Of a stretch of 6,083 nucleotides of DNA, positions 1 through 5,922 are shown one piece after another; the stretch's first letter is position 1; every line of letters begins with the position of its first letter. This stretch comes from an uncultured Collinsella sp. (GTDB lineage: Bacteria > Actinomycetota > Coriobacteriia > Coriobacteriales > Coriobacteriaceae). A program made the position numbers and the translations under genes. The notes beneath the pieces were generated by a model that was given only the letters and a program-made list of their open reading frames with translations, had not been told where the DNA came from and did no database searches. The stretch lies in assembly GCA_900752425.1 (NCBI GenBank), contig CAADVE010000106.1, positions 1 through 6,083 on the forward strand, given 5' to 3'.

Positions 1-28
1 CGCCGGGCCACCTATAGGCTGGCCGGCG
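1..28. repeat. GC-rich imperfect stem-loop at the left edge
   Basis: Bases 1-4 (CGCC) pair with 25-28 (GGCG) and bases 6-10 (GGCCA) pair with 20-24 (TGGCC), with G5 bulged. The nine-base top contains the palindrome CCTATAGG. On the plus strand the stem is followed only by TTTG, so it is a weak intrinsic terminator at best. It could be the end of a plus-strand gene to the left that converges on this operon. What lies beyond the edge is unknown. Confidence 0.4.
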
Positions 29-36
29 TTTGCCCA

Positions 37-76
37 GATAAAACCTGCCAAAATAAACCTGTCCCTTTTTGGCAGG
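37..76 (-). terminator. Intrinsic terminator of the ABC transporter operon
   Basis: Read on the minus strand, the base next to the permease stop begins a perfect 10-bp stem: CCTGCCAAAA (76-67) pairs with TTTTGGCAGG (53-44) around a 13-base loop. The stem is followed by TTTTATC. This is the layout of a Rho-independent terminator and would end the transcript carrying the ATPase and permease genes. Most of it is made of the repeat copy at 39-72. Confidence 0.8.
39..72 (-). repeat. 34-bp inverted repeat, copy 1
   Basis: The reverse complement of this stretch matches 3604-3637 at 33 of 34 positions; the only difference is A55 against C3621. The two copies therefore face each other across the ABC gene pair. 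In this copy the flanking bases complete a perfect 10-bp stem (44-53 with 67-76), which makes it a terminator. The element resembles a short dispersed intergenic repeat of REP or MITE type. I recall similar GGGACAGGTT sequences from Collinsella-like genomes but cannot verify that here. Confidence 0.85.
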
Positions 77-2842
77 CTACTCGGCGCTCTTGAGGGCGCC
101 GACCATGTCGATCCTATTGAGAGTTCGGTTGGTGGCGAGGTTGACGATAAACGTAAAGCCGAAGGACAGCACCACGGCAAGCACATAGCTCAGCGGCTCG
201 ACTTCAACGTCAAAGTACAGCGACGGCATCTGCAGGATGTACGTAAAGCTCTCGGCCAACGCACCACCCAGTGGAACGCCCAGCGCGGCACCAATCGCCG
301 TCAAAATCAACGTCTCCTTGTTGACGTAGTGGTGCACCTCGCCACGGCGGAAGCCCAGCACCTTGATGGTCGCCAGCTCGCGCTCGCGCTCGGAGATATT
401 CGTGTTGGACAGCGTAAACACCACCACAAACGACAGGCACGCCGCCATAAAGGTCACGAGCACCACGACGGAATTGATAATAGTGAAGTTCGCCTCAAAG
501 TTCTCCCAATGCTCGGCCGTGCTCGAAATCGAAAGCCAGCCGTCACTCTTAAGCTTCTTGCTAAACGCAATCTGGTCGGTCGACGAACCCTTGAGCAGCG
601 CAAAGATGCCATTGAGGCGAACGCTGCGCCCAAACGCGCGCTCATAGGTGCTCTGCGTCATGTAAAGCGTGTTGCCCAGATAGTTGAGCGAGATGTCGCT
701 GACCTTGACCTTGGCGACGTTGAGCGACGAATCCTGGACCTGCGCCGTGTCGCCCGGCTGAATCCCAAGAACCAGCTGTGAACTCTTGCTCAGATACACG
801 TCTCCGTCACGCAAAGACAGTGGCTCTTTGGACTCATCCTCGAGACGCACGTAGTCGTCCAGGTCGTTCGCGCGGTCATCGGGCACCACAATCAGCTGCA
901 CGGTCTCGCTCTTGCCGCCAAATGTAAAGGTGACGTTGTCGGTCATGATCGGCAGCGTCGAAGTTACGGTCACACCGGAATCCTTGACCGCGCTTCGCTC
1001 GTCGAGCGCCGCGCACGTCTGCGTAAAGTCATCGGGATTGGCAACCGCCAGCAAGTCATAGCGCGTGATATGCCCGTACTGCTGGGGCGAAAGCGCGACC
1101 GACGTATCACGAATGCCCATGCCGCAAATCACAAGCGCCGTGCAGCCGGCGATGCCAAAGATGGTCATATAGGCACGCTTTTTATAGCGGAATAGGTTGC
1201 GTGCAGCGACCTTGTTCAAAAAGCCCATGCGGCGCCAGATAAAGCCGATGCGCTCGAGCAAGATGCGCGAGCCGGCACGCGGGGCCTTGGGACGCATGAG
1301 CGAGGCTGGGGTCTCGGCCATCTCGTGGCGGCAGGCGATAATCGTGGCGCCCACCACGCCCACGGCAAACAGCGCCACCGAGACGATTGAGGACACGATG
1401 TCGTACGAAAGCAGCATCTGGGGCAGTGAGTACATGTCGTCGAACACCGTGAACAGGAACAGTGGTAGGCCCACAAATCCGACAATGTTGCCAAGCACGC
1501 CGCCGATCAGACAAGCCCACAGTGAATAGTTCACGTATTTGGACAGGATACGCCCGCGTGAATAGCCGAGCGCCTTGTACAGACCAATGAGCGTGCGCTC
1601 CTCCTCGACCATGCGCGTGGCGGTGGTAAGGCTAATGAGCACGGCGACGACAAAGAAGATGAATGGGAAAACCGTGGCGATGGCTTCAATCGAAGAGCTG
1701 TCGCTCTCCACGCTCGAGTAGCTTGTGATGCTATCGCGGTCCTGGATGTACCAAGTGCATTCGCCCAGATCGGAAAGCTCGGTACGGGCATCGGCAAATT
1801 GCTGGTCGGCGGCTGCGCGGCGCTGGTTCAAATCGGCCTGTGCCTGAACGCGCTCCTCGCTGCCCTCGGCCATGCGATTGATGTTGTCCTGCTCTATCCC
1901 AAAGAGCATATTCGTCTGGCGCTCAGCCGCATCCAAGCTTGCCGGCGTGTCGACCGTCAGTTCCTGAACACGCGCCTTCTCGCGCTCATCGCGGATCTCC
2001 TCGATATTACTCTTGACCTCGTTGATCTTTGTCGTGTAGGCATCGGAATAGGAGTTGAGGCTCTTGGCCCCCTCAACAATCACGTGGACGGCGGAGTAGG
2101 AGGAAGATGTCGCGGCATCCTCGCTCACATAGAACTTATAGTCCGCAGCCGAAGCAGCGCGAAAGTCGTTGACGGTCGAGTCGGAGCTCACATCGGTGGG
2201 ATCGAGGACCTCGGCCGTAATGGTGTAATCGCCCGCGGCAAACTGGTCCTTGGCGCTTTGGTTCGACGAGCTCGCGTCATTGGCGGCAAAACTCACCGTA
2301 TCGCCGAGCTTTTTGCCCGAAGCCTTCAGAAACTTCGATGTCACCGCAACCTCACCGGCACTCTCGGGCAAATCGCCGCTCACCAGCACCGGCTGATCGA
2401 TGTTCTCCTTGGAGAGACTTTGCACGACCACGCGCTCGCGCGTTGTGCCCACGGCGGTGTAGGCGGTCTCGGTGTAGATGCCCTCGGCCGTCTCGACGCC
2501 GTCGACCTCTTGGATAGCCGAAAGATCGTCGCGCGTAAAGCCATAGGTCGACTGCACGTTAATGTCATAGACACTCTGCTGGTCAAAGTAGGCGTCAACC
2601 GAATCGCGCAGATCCTCGCAGCCCGCCTTAAGGCCGCACATCACGCTCACGCCAAGCGCGGTGATGACCACGATTGACAAGAAGCGCTTAAGACTGCCTC
2701 GGATTGTGCGGTAAATGCCACGGCGAAAAATCGTCGGGACCATATCGTTTGAGCTTTGAGCAGTGCGGTAGGTCGCGAACTCCCAGTCGCGGTCTGCGTG
2801 CTCCGTATCGTGGTTTTGGCTGTTTTGGCGATCTTGGTCCAT
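77..2842 (-). CDS. FtsX/MacB-type ABC transporter permease
   Basis: This is a large membrane permease that should pair with the ATPase encoded just upstream. Numbered from the GTG at 2854 (925 residues), it has a polar charged N-terminus (1-45), a first membrane helix (about 57-77), a long extracytoplasmic region (about 80-388) with a charged helical, probably coiled-coil stretch (275-360), three helices (about 392-412, 441-470, 486-508), a second lone helix (about 560-580), a second extracytoplasmic domain (about 590-785) and three last helices (about 792-815, 847-868, 890-907). Each FtsX half carries the loop expected to contact the ATPase: EEERTLIGLYKALGYSRG (417-434) and ERERELATIKVLGFRRG (822-838). 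I prefer ATG 2842 (921 residues), five bases past the ATPase stop with a GAGTGG upstream; the GTG at 2854 would overlap that stop. Family members export peptides or antibiotics, release lipoproteins or move no substrate at all, so the substrate is unknown. No frameshift is seen. Confidence 0.93.
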   Translation of the reverse strand: MDQDRQNSQNHDTEHADRDWEFATYRTAQSSNDMVPTIFRRGIYRTIRGSLKRFLSIVVITALGVSVMCGLKAGCEDLRDSVDAYFDQQSVYDINVQSTYGFTRDDLSAIQEVDGVETAEGIYTETAYTAVGTTRERVVVQSLSKENIDQPVLVSGDLPESAGEVAVTSKFLKASGKKLGDTVSFAANDASSSNQSAKDQFAAGDYTITAEVLDPTDVSSDSTVNDFRAASAADYKFYVSEDAATSSSYSAVHVIVEGAKSLNSYSDAYTTKINEVKSNIEEIRDEREKARVQELTVDTPASLDAAERQTNMLFGIEQDNINRMAEGSEERVQAQADLNQRRAAADQQFADARTELSDLGECTWYIQDRDSITSYSSVESDSSSIEAIATVFPFIFFVVAVLISLTTATRMVEEERTLIGLYKALGYSRGRILSKYVNYSLWACLIGGVLGNIVGFVGLPLFLFTVFDDMYSLPQMLLSYDIVSSIVSVALFAVGVVGATIIACRHEMAETPASLMRPKAPRAGSRILLERIGFIWRRMGFLNKVAARNLFRYKKRAYMTIFGIAGCTALVICGMGIRDTSVALSPQQYGHITRYDLLAVANPDDFTQTCAALDERSAVKDSGVTVTSTLPIMTDNVTFTFGGKSETVQLIVVPDDRANDLDDYVRLEDESKEPLSLRDGDVYLSKSSQLVLGIQPGDTAQVQDSSLNVAKVKVSDISLNYLGNTLYMTQSTYERAFGRSVRLNGIFALLKGSSTDQIAFSKKLKSDGWLSISSTAEHWENFEANFTIINSVVVLVTFMAACLSFVVVFTLSNTNISERERELATIKVLGFRRGEVHHYVNKETLILTAIGAALGVPLGGALAESFTYILQMPSLYFDVEVEPLSYVLAVVLSFGFTFIVNLATNRTLNRIDMVGALKSAE

Positions 2843-2847
2843 GGGCG

Positions 2848-3549
2848 CTACCACTCGATCGTCTCGATAGGCACGGGATTTTGCTGGACCGTCTCGCTCT
2901 CCACGCGGCCGCTCTTAAAGCGGATCAGGCGATCGGCCATGGGCGCCAGCGCGGAGTTATGGGTGATGATGATGACCGTGATGTCCTGCTTGCGACAGGT
3001 GTCCTGTAGCAGCTGCAAGATCTGCTTGCCGGTTTTGTAGTCGAGTGCGCCCGTGGGCTCGTCGCACAGGAGCAGCTTGGGGTTCTTTGCCAGTGCACGG
3101 GCGATGGACACGCGTTGCTGCTCGCCGCCCGAAAGCTGCGCGGGGAAGTTGGCGAGGCGCTCACCCAGGCCAACCTGACGAAGCGTTTGCTCGGCATCGA
3201 GCGAATCGGGGCAAATCTGCGCCGCAAGCTCGACATTTTCGAGCGCCGTCAGGTTGGGGACCAGATTGTAGAACTGGAAGACAAAGCCGACGTCGGCACG
3301 GCGGTATTCCACGAGCTGCGCCTCGTTGGCGGAGCTCACGTCGCGCCCGTCCACCGTCACAGTGCCGGAGGTTACCGTATCCATGCCACCCAGGATGTTG
3401 AGCGCCGTAGTCTTGCCGGCACCCGAGGCGCCCAGGATAATGGCGAGCTCACCGCGCTCAACGGTAAAGCTCGCGCCGTCGAGCGCGTGAATGCGGGCAT
3501 CGCCCTCGCCGTACGCCTTGATGACGTCTTTGAATTCGATATAAGCCAT
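2848..3549 (-). CDS. ABC transporter ATP-binding protein, MacB/LolD-like class
   Basis: This 233-residue cytoplasmic ATPase powers the permease encoded next to it. All catalytic elements are visible: A-loop Tyr13, Walker A GASGAGKT (40-47), Q-loop Gln92 in VFQFYNLVP, signature LSGGEQQR (139-146), Walker B LLLCDEPT (159-166) with catalytic Glu164, D-loop GALD (167-170) and switch His197. The length and the GEQQR signature fit the MacB/LolD/FtsE group, which partners FtsX-fold permeases. The start is secure: an in-frame TAA lies one codon upstream of ATG 3549, and MAYIEFKDVIKAYG is a normal beginning for this family. The nearest Shine-Dalgarno candidate is a weak GGGA eight bases upstream. A short tail after residue 212 (VESETVQQ...IEW) extends past the core fold. 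The stop lies 5 bp before the preferred permease ATG, so the two are probably translationally coupled. BceA-type resistance ATPases are close relatives, but the partner permease is not of BceB layout. Confidence 0.96.
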   Translation of the reverse strand: MAYIEFKDVIKAYGEGDARIHALDGASFTVERGELAIILGASGAGKTTALNILGGMDTVTSGTVTVDGRDVSSANEAQLVEYRRADVGFVFQFYNLVPNLTALENVELAAQICPDSLDAEQTLRQVGLGERLANFPAQLSGGEQQRVSIARALAKNPKLLLCDEPTGALDYKTGKQILQLLQDTCRKQDITVIIITHNSALAPMADRLIRFKSGRVESETVQQNPVPIETIEW

Positions 3550-3575
3550 CGATTAATTCCCATCTGGTCGGATAA

Positions 3576-3581
3576 CTCCTT
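3576..3581 (-). promoter_or_regulatory. AAGGAG motif upstream of the ABC ATPase gene, oddly spaced
   Basis: A perfect AAGGAG lies 26 bases before ATG 3549, too far to serve that start in the usual way. It is 12 bases before another ATG (3561-3563) in a different frame that runs into the ATPase gene. It may be a coincidence, a standby ribosome site, or a ribosome site for an out-of-frame leader. I see no convincing -35/-10 pair in 3550-3634; TAATAC (3583-3588) is the only -10-like word. Confidence 0.25.
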
Positions 3582-3603
3582 AGTATTACCCATTTCGCAC
3601 CGA

Positions 3604-3637
3604 CCAAAAAGGGACAGGTTCATTTTGGCAGGTTTTA
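3604..3637 (+). repeat. 34-bp inverted repeat, copy 2, overlapping the kinase stop codon
   Basis: This copy is 33/34 identical to the reverse complement of 39-72. The kinase stop TAA (minus strand, 3637-3635) lies inside it, so the element supplies the end of the kinase reading frame. In this copy the outer stem is degraded: CCAAAA still pairs with TTTTGG, but the bases beyond give one wobble pair, one mismatch and two pairs. A T-run (TTTTAG) follows only on the plus strand. In the direction of gene transcription it is therefore not a good terminator and may let transcripts pass from the kinase gene into the ABC genes. Confidence 0.85.
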
Positions 3638-5008
3638 GAGGCGGACGGTGAAGGTGATCTGGTTACCGTGGCCGCAGACAGAAGCGCTCCCGCCATGGGC
3701 CTCGGCGATGGCACGCACGACGGATAGACCCACGCCCGAGCCGCCCGTCTTGGAGCTACGCGAGACGTCTGCACGGTAGAAGCGGTCGAACAGTCGGTCC
3801 AGGTCACCCTCGGGCAGCTCGTCCACGGCGTTCGACACGGCAAGTTCGGCGACGCCCTTACCCTGACCGCGTGAGACGGCACGCAGGCTCAGCTCGATAA
3901 CACTGCCCTCGCTCGCGTAGCGTGTGGCGTTGTCCAGCAGCAGCTCAACAACCTGCGCCACCGCCGCGGCATCGGCATGGGCTCGCACGCCGCTTGCAAT
4001 CGACGTCGACAGACGCTTGCCACGCGAAACCGCCACCGACTCAAACGGCGCCGCCGCCTTGTCCACGGCCTCCGAAAGATCGATCGATGTCATGGTAAAG
4101 CCCGCCGAGCCCTCGTCCATGCGAGCCAAAAACACCAGACGCTCCGTGAGCGCCGTCAGCCGCGCAACCTGCTCGTGAATGCTCTGCGTCCACTCACTCT
4201 CGCCGCTCTCGATCTCTTGCACCTCATTGGCGGCGTCAATTACAGCCAGCGGCGTCTTGATCTCGTGGCTCGCATCGGTAATAAAGCGCTTTTGCTTGCT
4301 GTAGCTCTCGACCATCGGTCGAATCACCCCGCCCGAGGGACCCGCCACAATTGCCAGCACCGCCAGCCAGCCAATGCAACTGATCGCCACGCTCGCGCTC
4401 AAAAACGAATGAAAGCTTGCAAGCTCGCGCGAGCAGTCCACGAACACATAGGTTGTCTCGTCGCCCTGAACCGTAACCGTATAGCGGTAGTTACCAGAAA
4501 AGCCCGAGGTCCAACCCTTGGAATATAGTCCTGCAGCGATGCGTGCAGCACGCTTAGTGCCCACCGCGGCAATGCGGGCCGTGTTGACATCTGTCACCCG
4601 CCCGCCGGCAATCGACACCGTAAAGTAGCGCGTGTCGAAGGGAGACTCCGCCGTCATACCTTCAAAATGCCCGGCGCGAACGGCCGCCCGGTTACCGGTA
4701 GCGACCTTGCCGGCAACCGCATCCTGACCGGGATCGGTCTTAGGCTCGTCCTCCCAATCAATGCCATCCTTGCCCGCCAAGATATAGTCCAGGCGAGCAT
4801 CGGCCATCTTGCAGACATGCGAGTAGTTGACGACGTTGATGCCGGCAATGATGAGCGTGAGCACCACGGTCACAGCACCCATGGCAACGAGGATGAACTT
4901 GCGACGCAGGCGGCGGCCCAATGCGTCAGCAGAATTTGCCCGCCCTGTACCACTCGAGGCAGCGTGAAACCGCTCCGTCGTGCGCTTCCACCACGCACTC
5001 GCGCTCAC
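3635..5008 (-). CDS. Membrane sensor histidine kinase
   Basis: This 457-residue kinase should autophosphorylate in response to an extracellular signal and pass phosphate to the regulator encoded just upstream. It has a basic cytoplasmic N-terminus, membrane helix 1 (about 38-60), an extracytoplasmic sensor (about 61-203), helix 2 (about 204-223), then only about 20 residues before the HisKA domain, so there is no room for a HAMP domain. The H-box is FITDASHEIKTPLAV with phospho-acceptor His248. The N-box is ELLLDNATRYA with Asn360, the F-box is LFDRFYRAD (406-414) and the G2 box is GGSGVGLS (422-429). The G1 box is degenerate: N393, V395 and E397 replace the usual D-x-G-x-G. The sensor is of no type I recognise; Cys66 and Cys192 sit close to the two helices. 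I chose GTG 5008 because GAGGAGG lies 10 bases upstream and no other start precedes helix 1. The stop codon is supplied by a repeat element. Confidence 0.95.
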   Translation of the reverse strand: MSASAWWKRTTERFHAASSGTGRANSADALGRRLRRKFILVAMGAVTVVLTLIIAGINVVNYSHVCKMADARLDYILAGKDGIDWEDEPKTDPGQDAVAGKVATGNRAAVRAGHFEGMTAESPFDTRYFTVSIAGGRVTDVNTARIAAVGTKRAARIAAGLYSKGWTSGFSGNYRYTVTVQGDETTYVFVDCSRELASFHSFLSASVAISCIGWLAVLAIVAGPSGGVIRPMVESYSKQKRFITDASHEIKTPLAVIDAANEVQEIESGESEWTQSIHEQVARLTALTERLVFLARMDEGSAGFTMTSIDLSEAVDKAAAPFESVAVSRGKRLSTSIASGVRAHADAAAVAQVVELLLDNATRYASEGSVIELSLRAVSRGQGKGVAELAVSNAVDELPEGDLDRLFDRFYRADVSRSSKTGGSGVGLSVVRAIAEAHGGSASVCGHGNQITFTVRL

Positions 5009-5010
5009 GC

Positions 5011-5694
5011 CTATTCGCCCTCCTCAACAACCTCGAGCGAATAGCCCTGGTTGCGCGATGCACGGATGGCCACGTTGGCACCAAGCGCCGTCAGCTTTTT
5101 GCGCAGGTACGAGATGTAGACCCACACCACGTTGGCGCCTTCGGGCGCGTCCTCACCCCAAACCCCGAGCATCAGACGCTCGGTGGGCATGCGCGTGCCG
5201 GCGTTGCGCATAAAGAGCTCCATAAGCTGAAACTCACGATTGGCCAGGTGCTCCTCGCCCAAAGGGCCAACGAGCGTGCACGATGCCGTGTCGAGACGCA
5301 CGTTGCCCACGCTGAGCGTCGTGGCGTCAATTGCCGTCGCGGCACGCGTCATGGCACGAATACGCGCAAGCAGCTCCTTGGCGGCAAACGGCTTGGTCAG
5401 GTAATCGTTGGCACCGGCATCCAGGCCCTCGACCTTATCGGACACCTCGCTTTTTGCCGTGAGCATAATGATGGGCAGACGCTTACCGGCGGCGCGTGTG
5501 CGCTTGAGCACCTCAATGCCATCCATGCCGGGCATCATGATGTCCAGGATTGCGGCGTCATAGTCGTTGGCGAGCAGATATTCGAGCGCCGTCAGACCGT
5601 CGAGGGCGGTGTCGACCTCGTAGTCGCTATGTTGAAGAATCGCGGTGAGGGCGCGGGAGAGGCCGGGTTCGTCCTCGGCAAGCATCAGCTTCAT
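5011..5694 (-). CDS. OmpR/PhoB-family response regulator
   Basis: This 227-residue cytoplasmic transcription factor has an N-terminal receiver domain (about 1-115) and a C-terminal winged-helix DNA-binding domain (about 130-223). The receiver has the acidic pair Glu7/Asp8, phospho-acceptor Asp51 in AAILDIMMPGMDG, switch Thr79 in IIMLTAK and the conserved Lys101 in LTKPF. The C-terminal half shows the family pattern ANREFQLMELFMRNAG, then the recognition-helix region VVWVYISYLRKKL. The start ATG is preceded by AAAGGA with six bases between, a good ribosome site. The stop TAG is two bases before the kinase GTG, so the pair forms one operon. Phosphorylated members of this family bind as dimers to direct repeats about 10-11 bp apart, and such repeats occur just upstream of this gene. 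The regulon beyond its own operon is unknown; the adjacent ABC genes are the obvious candidate. Confidence 0.97.
   Translation of the reverse strand: MKLMLAEDEPGLSRALTAILQHSDYEVDTALDGLTALEYLLANDYDAAILDIMMPGMDGIEVLKRTRAAGKRLPIIMLTAKSEVSDKVEGLDAGANDYLTKPFAAKELLARIRAMTRAATAIDATTLSVGNVRLDTASCTLVGPLGEEHLANREFQLMELFMRNAGTRMPTERLMLGVWGEDAPEGANVVWVYISYLRKKLTALGANVAIRASRNQGYSLEVVEEGE
5018..5025 (-). promoter_or_regulatory. Shine-Dalgarno for the kinase GTG start
   Basis: GAGGAGGG on the minus strand lies inside the last codons of the response regulator (Glu-Glu-Gly). Its GAGGAGG core ends 10 bases before the GTG at 5008. It supports the GTG as the real kinase start and suggests that ribosomes finishing the regulator re-initiate on the kinase. 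Confidence 0.75.
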
Positions 5695-5700
5695 AGTTGT

Positions 5701-5706
5701 TCCTTT
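5701..5706 (-). promoter_or_regulatory. Shine-Dalgarno of the response-regulator gene
   Basis: AAAGGA on the minus strand is separated from ATG 5694 by six bases (ACAACT). This is a strong site at normal spacing and fixes the start. Confidence 0.8.
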
Positions 5707-5738
5707 GGCGCGCGGCTATACAGATTTCGATATTGCCG

Positions 5739-5744
5739 ATGATA
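5739..5744 (-). promoter_or_regulatory. Candidate -10 box of the two-component operon
   Basis: TATCAT on the minus strand matches the TATAAT consensus at five of six positions. It would put the transcript start near 5732, giving a leader of about 37 bases. No TTGACA-like hexamer is found 16-18 bases upstream; that place is taken by the direct repeats at 5759-5777. This is the arrangement of promoters that depend on an activator. Confidence 0.45.
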
Positions 5745-5758
5745 GCGCACCGCCAGCC

Positions 5759-5777
5759 GCCTTAGCGCAGCCTTAGC
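5759..5777 (-). promoter_or_regulatory. Tandem GCTAAGGC direct repeats, candidate response-regulator binding site
   Basis: The 8-mer GCTAAGGC (minus strand) occurs twice, at 5777-5770 and 5766-5759, exactly 11 bp apart start to start. One helical turn between half-sites is what tandem dimers of OmpR/PhoB-type regulators bind. The nearer copy lies 14 bases upstream of the candidate -10 box, where a -35 element would be. A role in autoregulation by the regulator encoded directly downstream is inference. Confidence 0.5.
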
Positions 5778-5813
5778 TGCTCAACCTGCACGTTTCTAAA
5801 AACGCTGGATAGG

Positions 5814-5831
5814 GCTTAGCCAAACTTAAGG
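5814..5831 (-). promoter_or_regulatory. Second pair of TAAG half-sites upstream of the two-component operon
   Basis: On the plus strand GCTTAGC (5814-5820) and ACTTAAG (5824-5830) repeat the word CTTA at a 10-bp period. They resemble the pair at 5759-5777, about five helical turns away. They could be an upstream binding site of the same regulator. The match is looser, so chance is possible. A small CGTTT/AAACG inverted repeat (5791-5804) lies between the two pairs. Confidence 0.3.
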
Positions 5832-5867
5832 CGCACGTGTCGAGCGCTTTGACGCATGCCGAGCGCG

Positions 5868-5889
5868 AAGGGACAGTGACTCGTCCTTT
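5868..5889. repeat. GGGACAG-containing stem-loop between the alkyltransferase and regulator genes
   Basis: AAGGGAC (5868-5874) pairs with GTCCTTT (5883-5889) through seven pairs including one G-T wobble, around an eight-base loop AGTGACTC. It shares the word AAGGGACAG with the 34-bp repeat copies. On the minus strand it follows the alkyltransferase stop by about 33 bases but has no T-run, so it is not a standard intrinsic terminator. It may be a short dispersed repeat. Confidence 0.5.
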
Positions 5890-5922
5890 CACGGCGTCCT
5901 AGTTATGCAAAGTGCTCGAACG

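Noticed and set aside
1799..2677. Long plus-strand open frame of 292 codons opposite the permease gene
   Set aside because: It lies fully antisense to a well-supported membrane protein gene, has no recognisable domain and reads like the reverse of GC-rich codons. A codon-bias shadow.
77..2854. BceB-type bacitracin permease
   Set aside because: The protein has two large extracytoplasmic domains and two FtsX halves with about eight helices, not the ten-helix layout with a single large loop.
3550..3634. A dedicated sigma-70-type promoter for the ABC genes
   Set aside because: TAATAC at 3583-3588 is only a 3/6 match and no -35 word of quality lies 15-18 bases upstream. Read-through from the kinase gene is at least as likely.
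39..3637. Insertion sequence or composite transposon
   Set aside because: No transposase or integrase lies between or beside the repeats, and no target-site duplication could be made out next to the copies.
3977..4528. Plus-strand open frame of 183 codons opposite the kinase gene
   Set aside because: Low-complexity arginine- and histidine-rich product, antisense to conserved kinase motifs. A shadow.
4921..5742. Plus-strand open frame of 273 codons across the response regulator
   Set aside because: Antisense to a clear receiver and winged-helix gene, with no family features. A shadow.
5791..5804. CGTTT/AAACG inverted repeat as a terminator of the alkyltransferase gene
   Set aside because: Only five stem pairs, no T-run after it, and about 120 bases past the stop codon.
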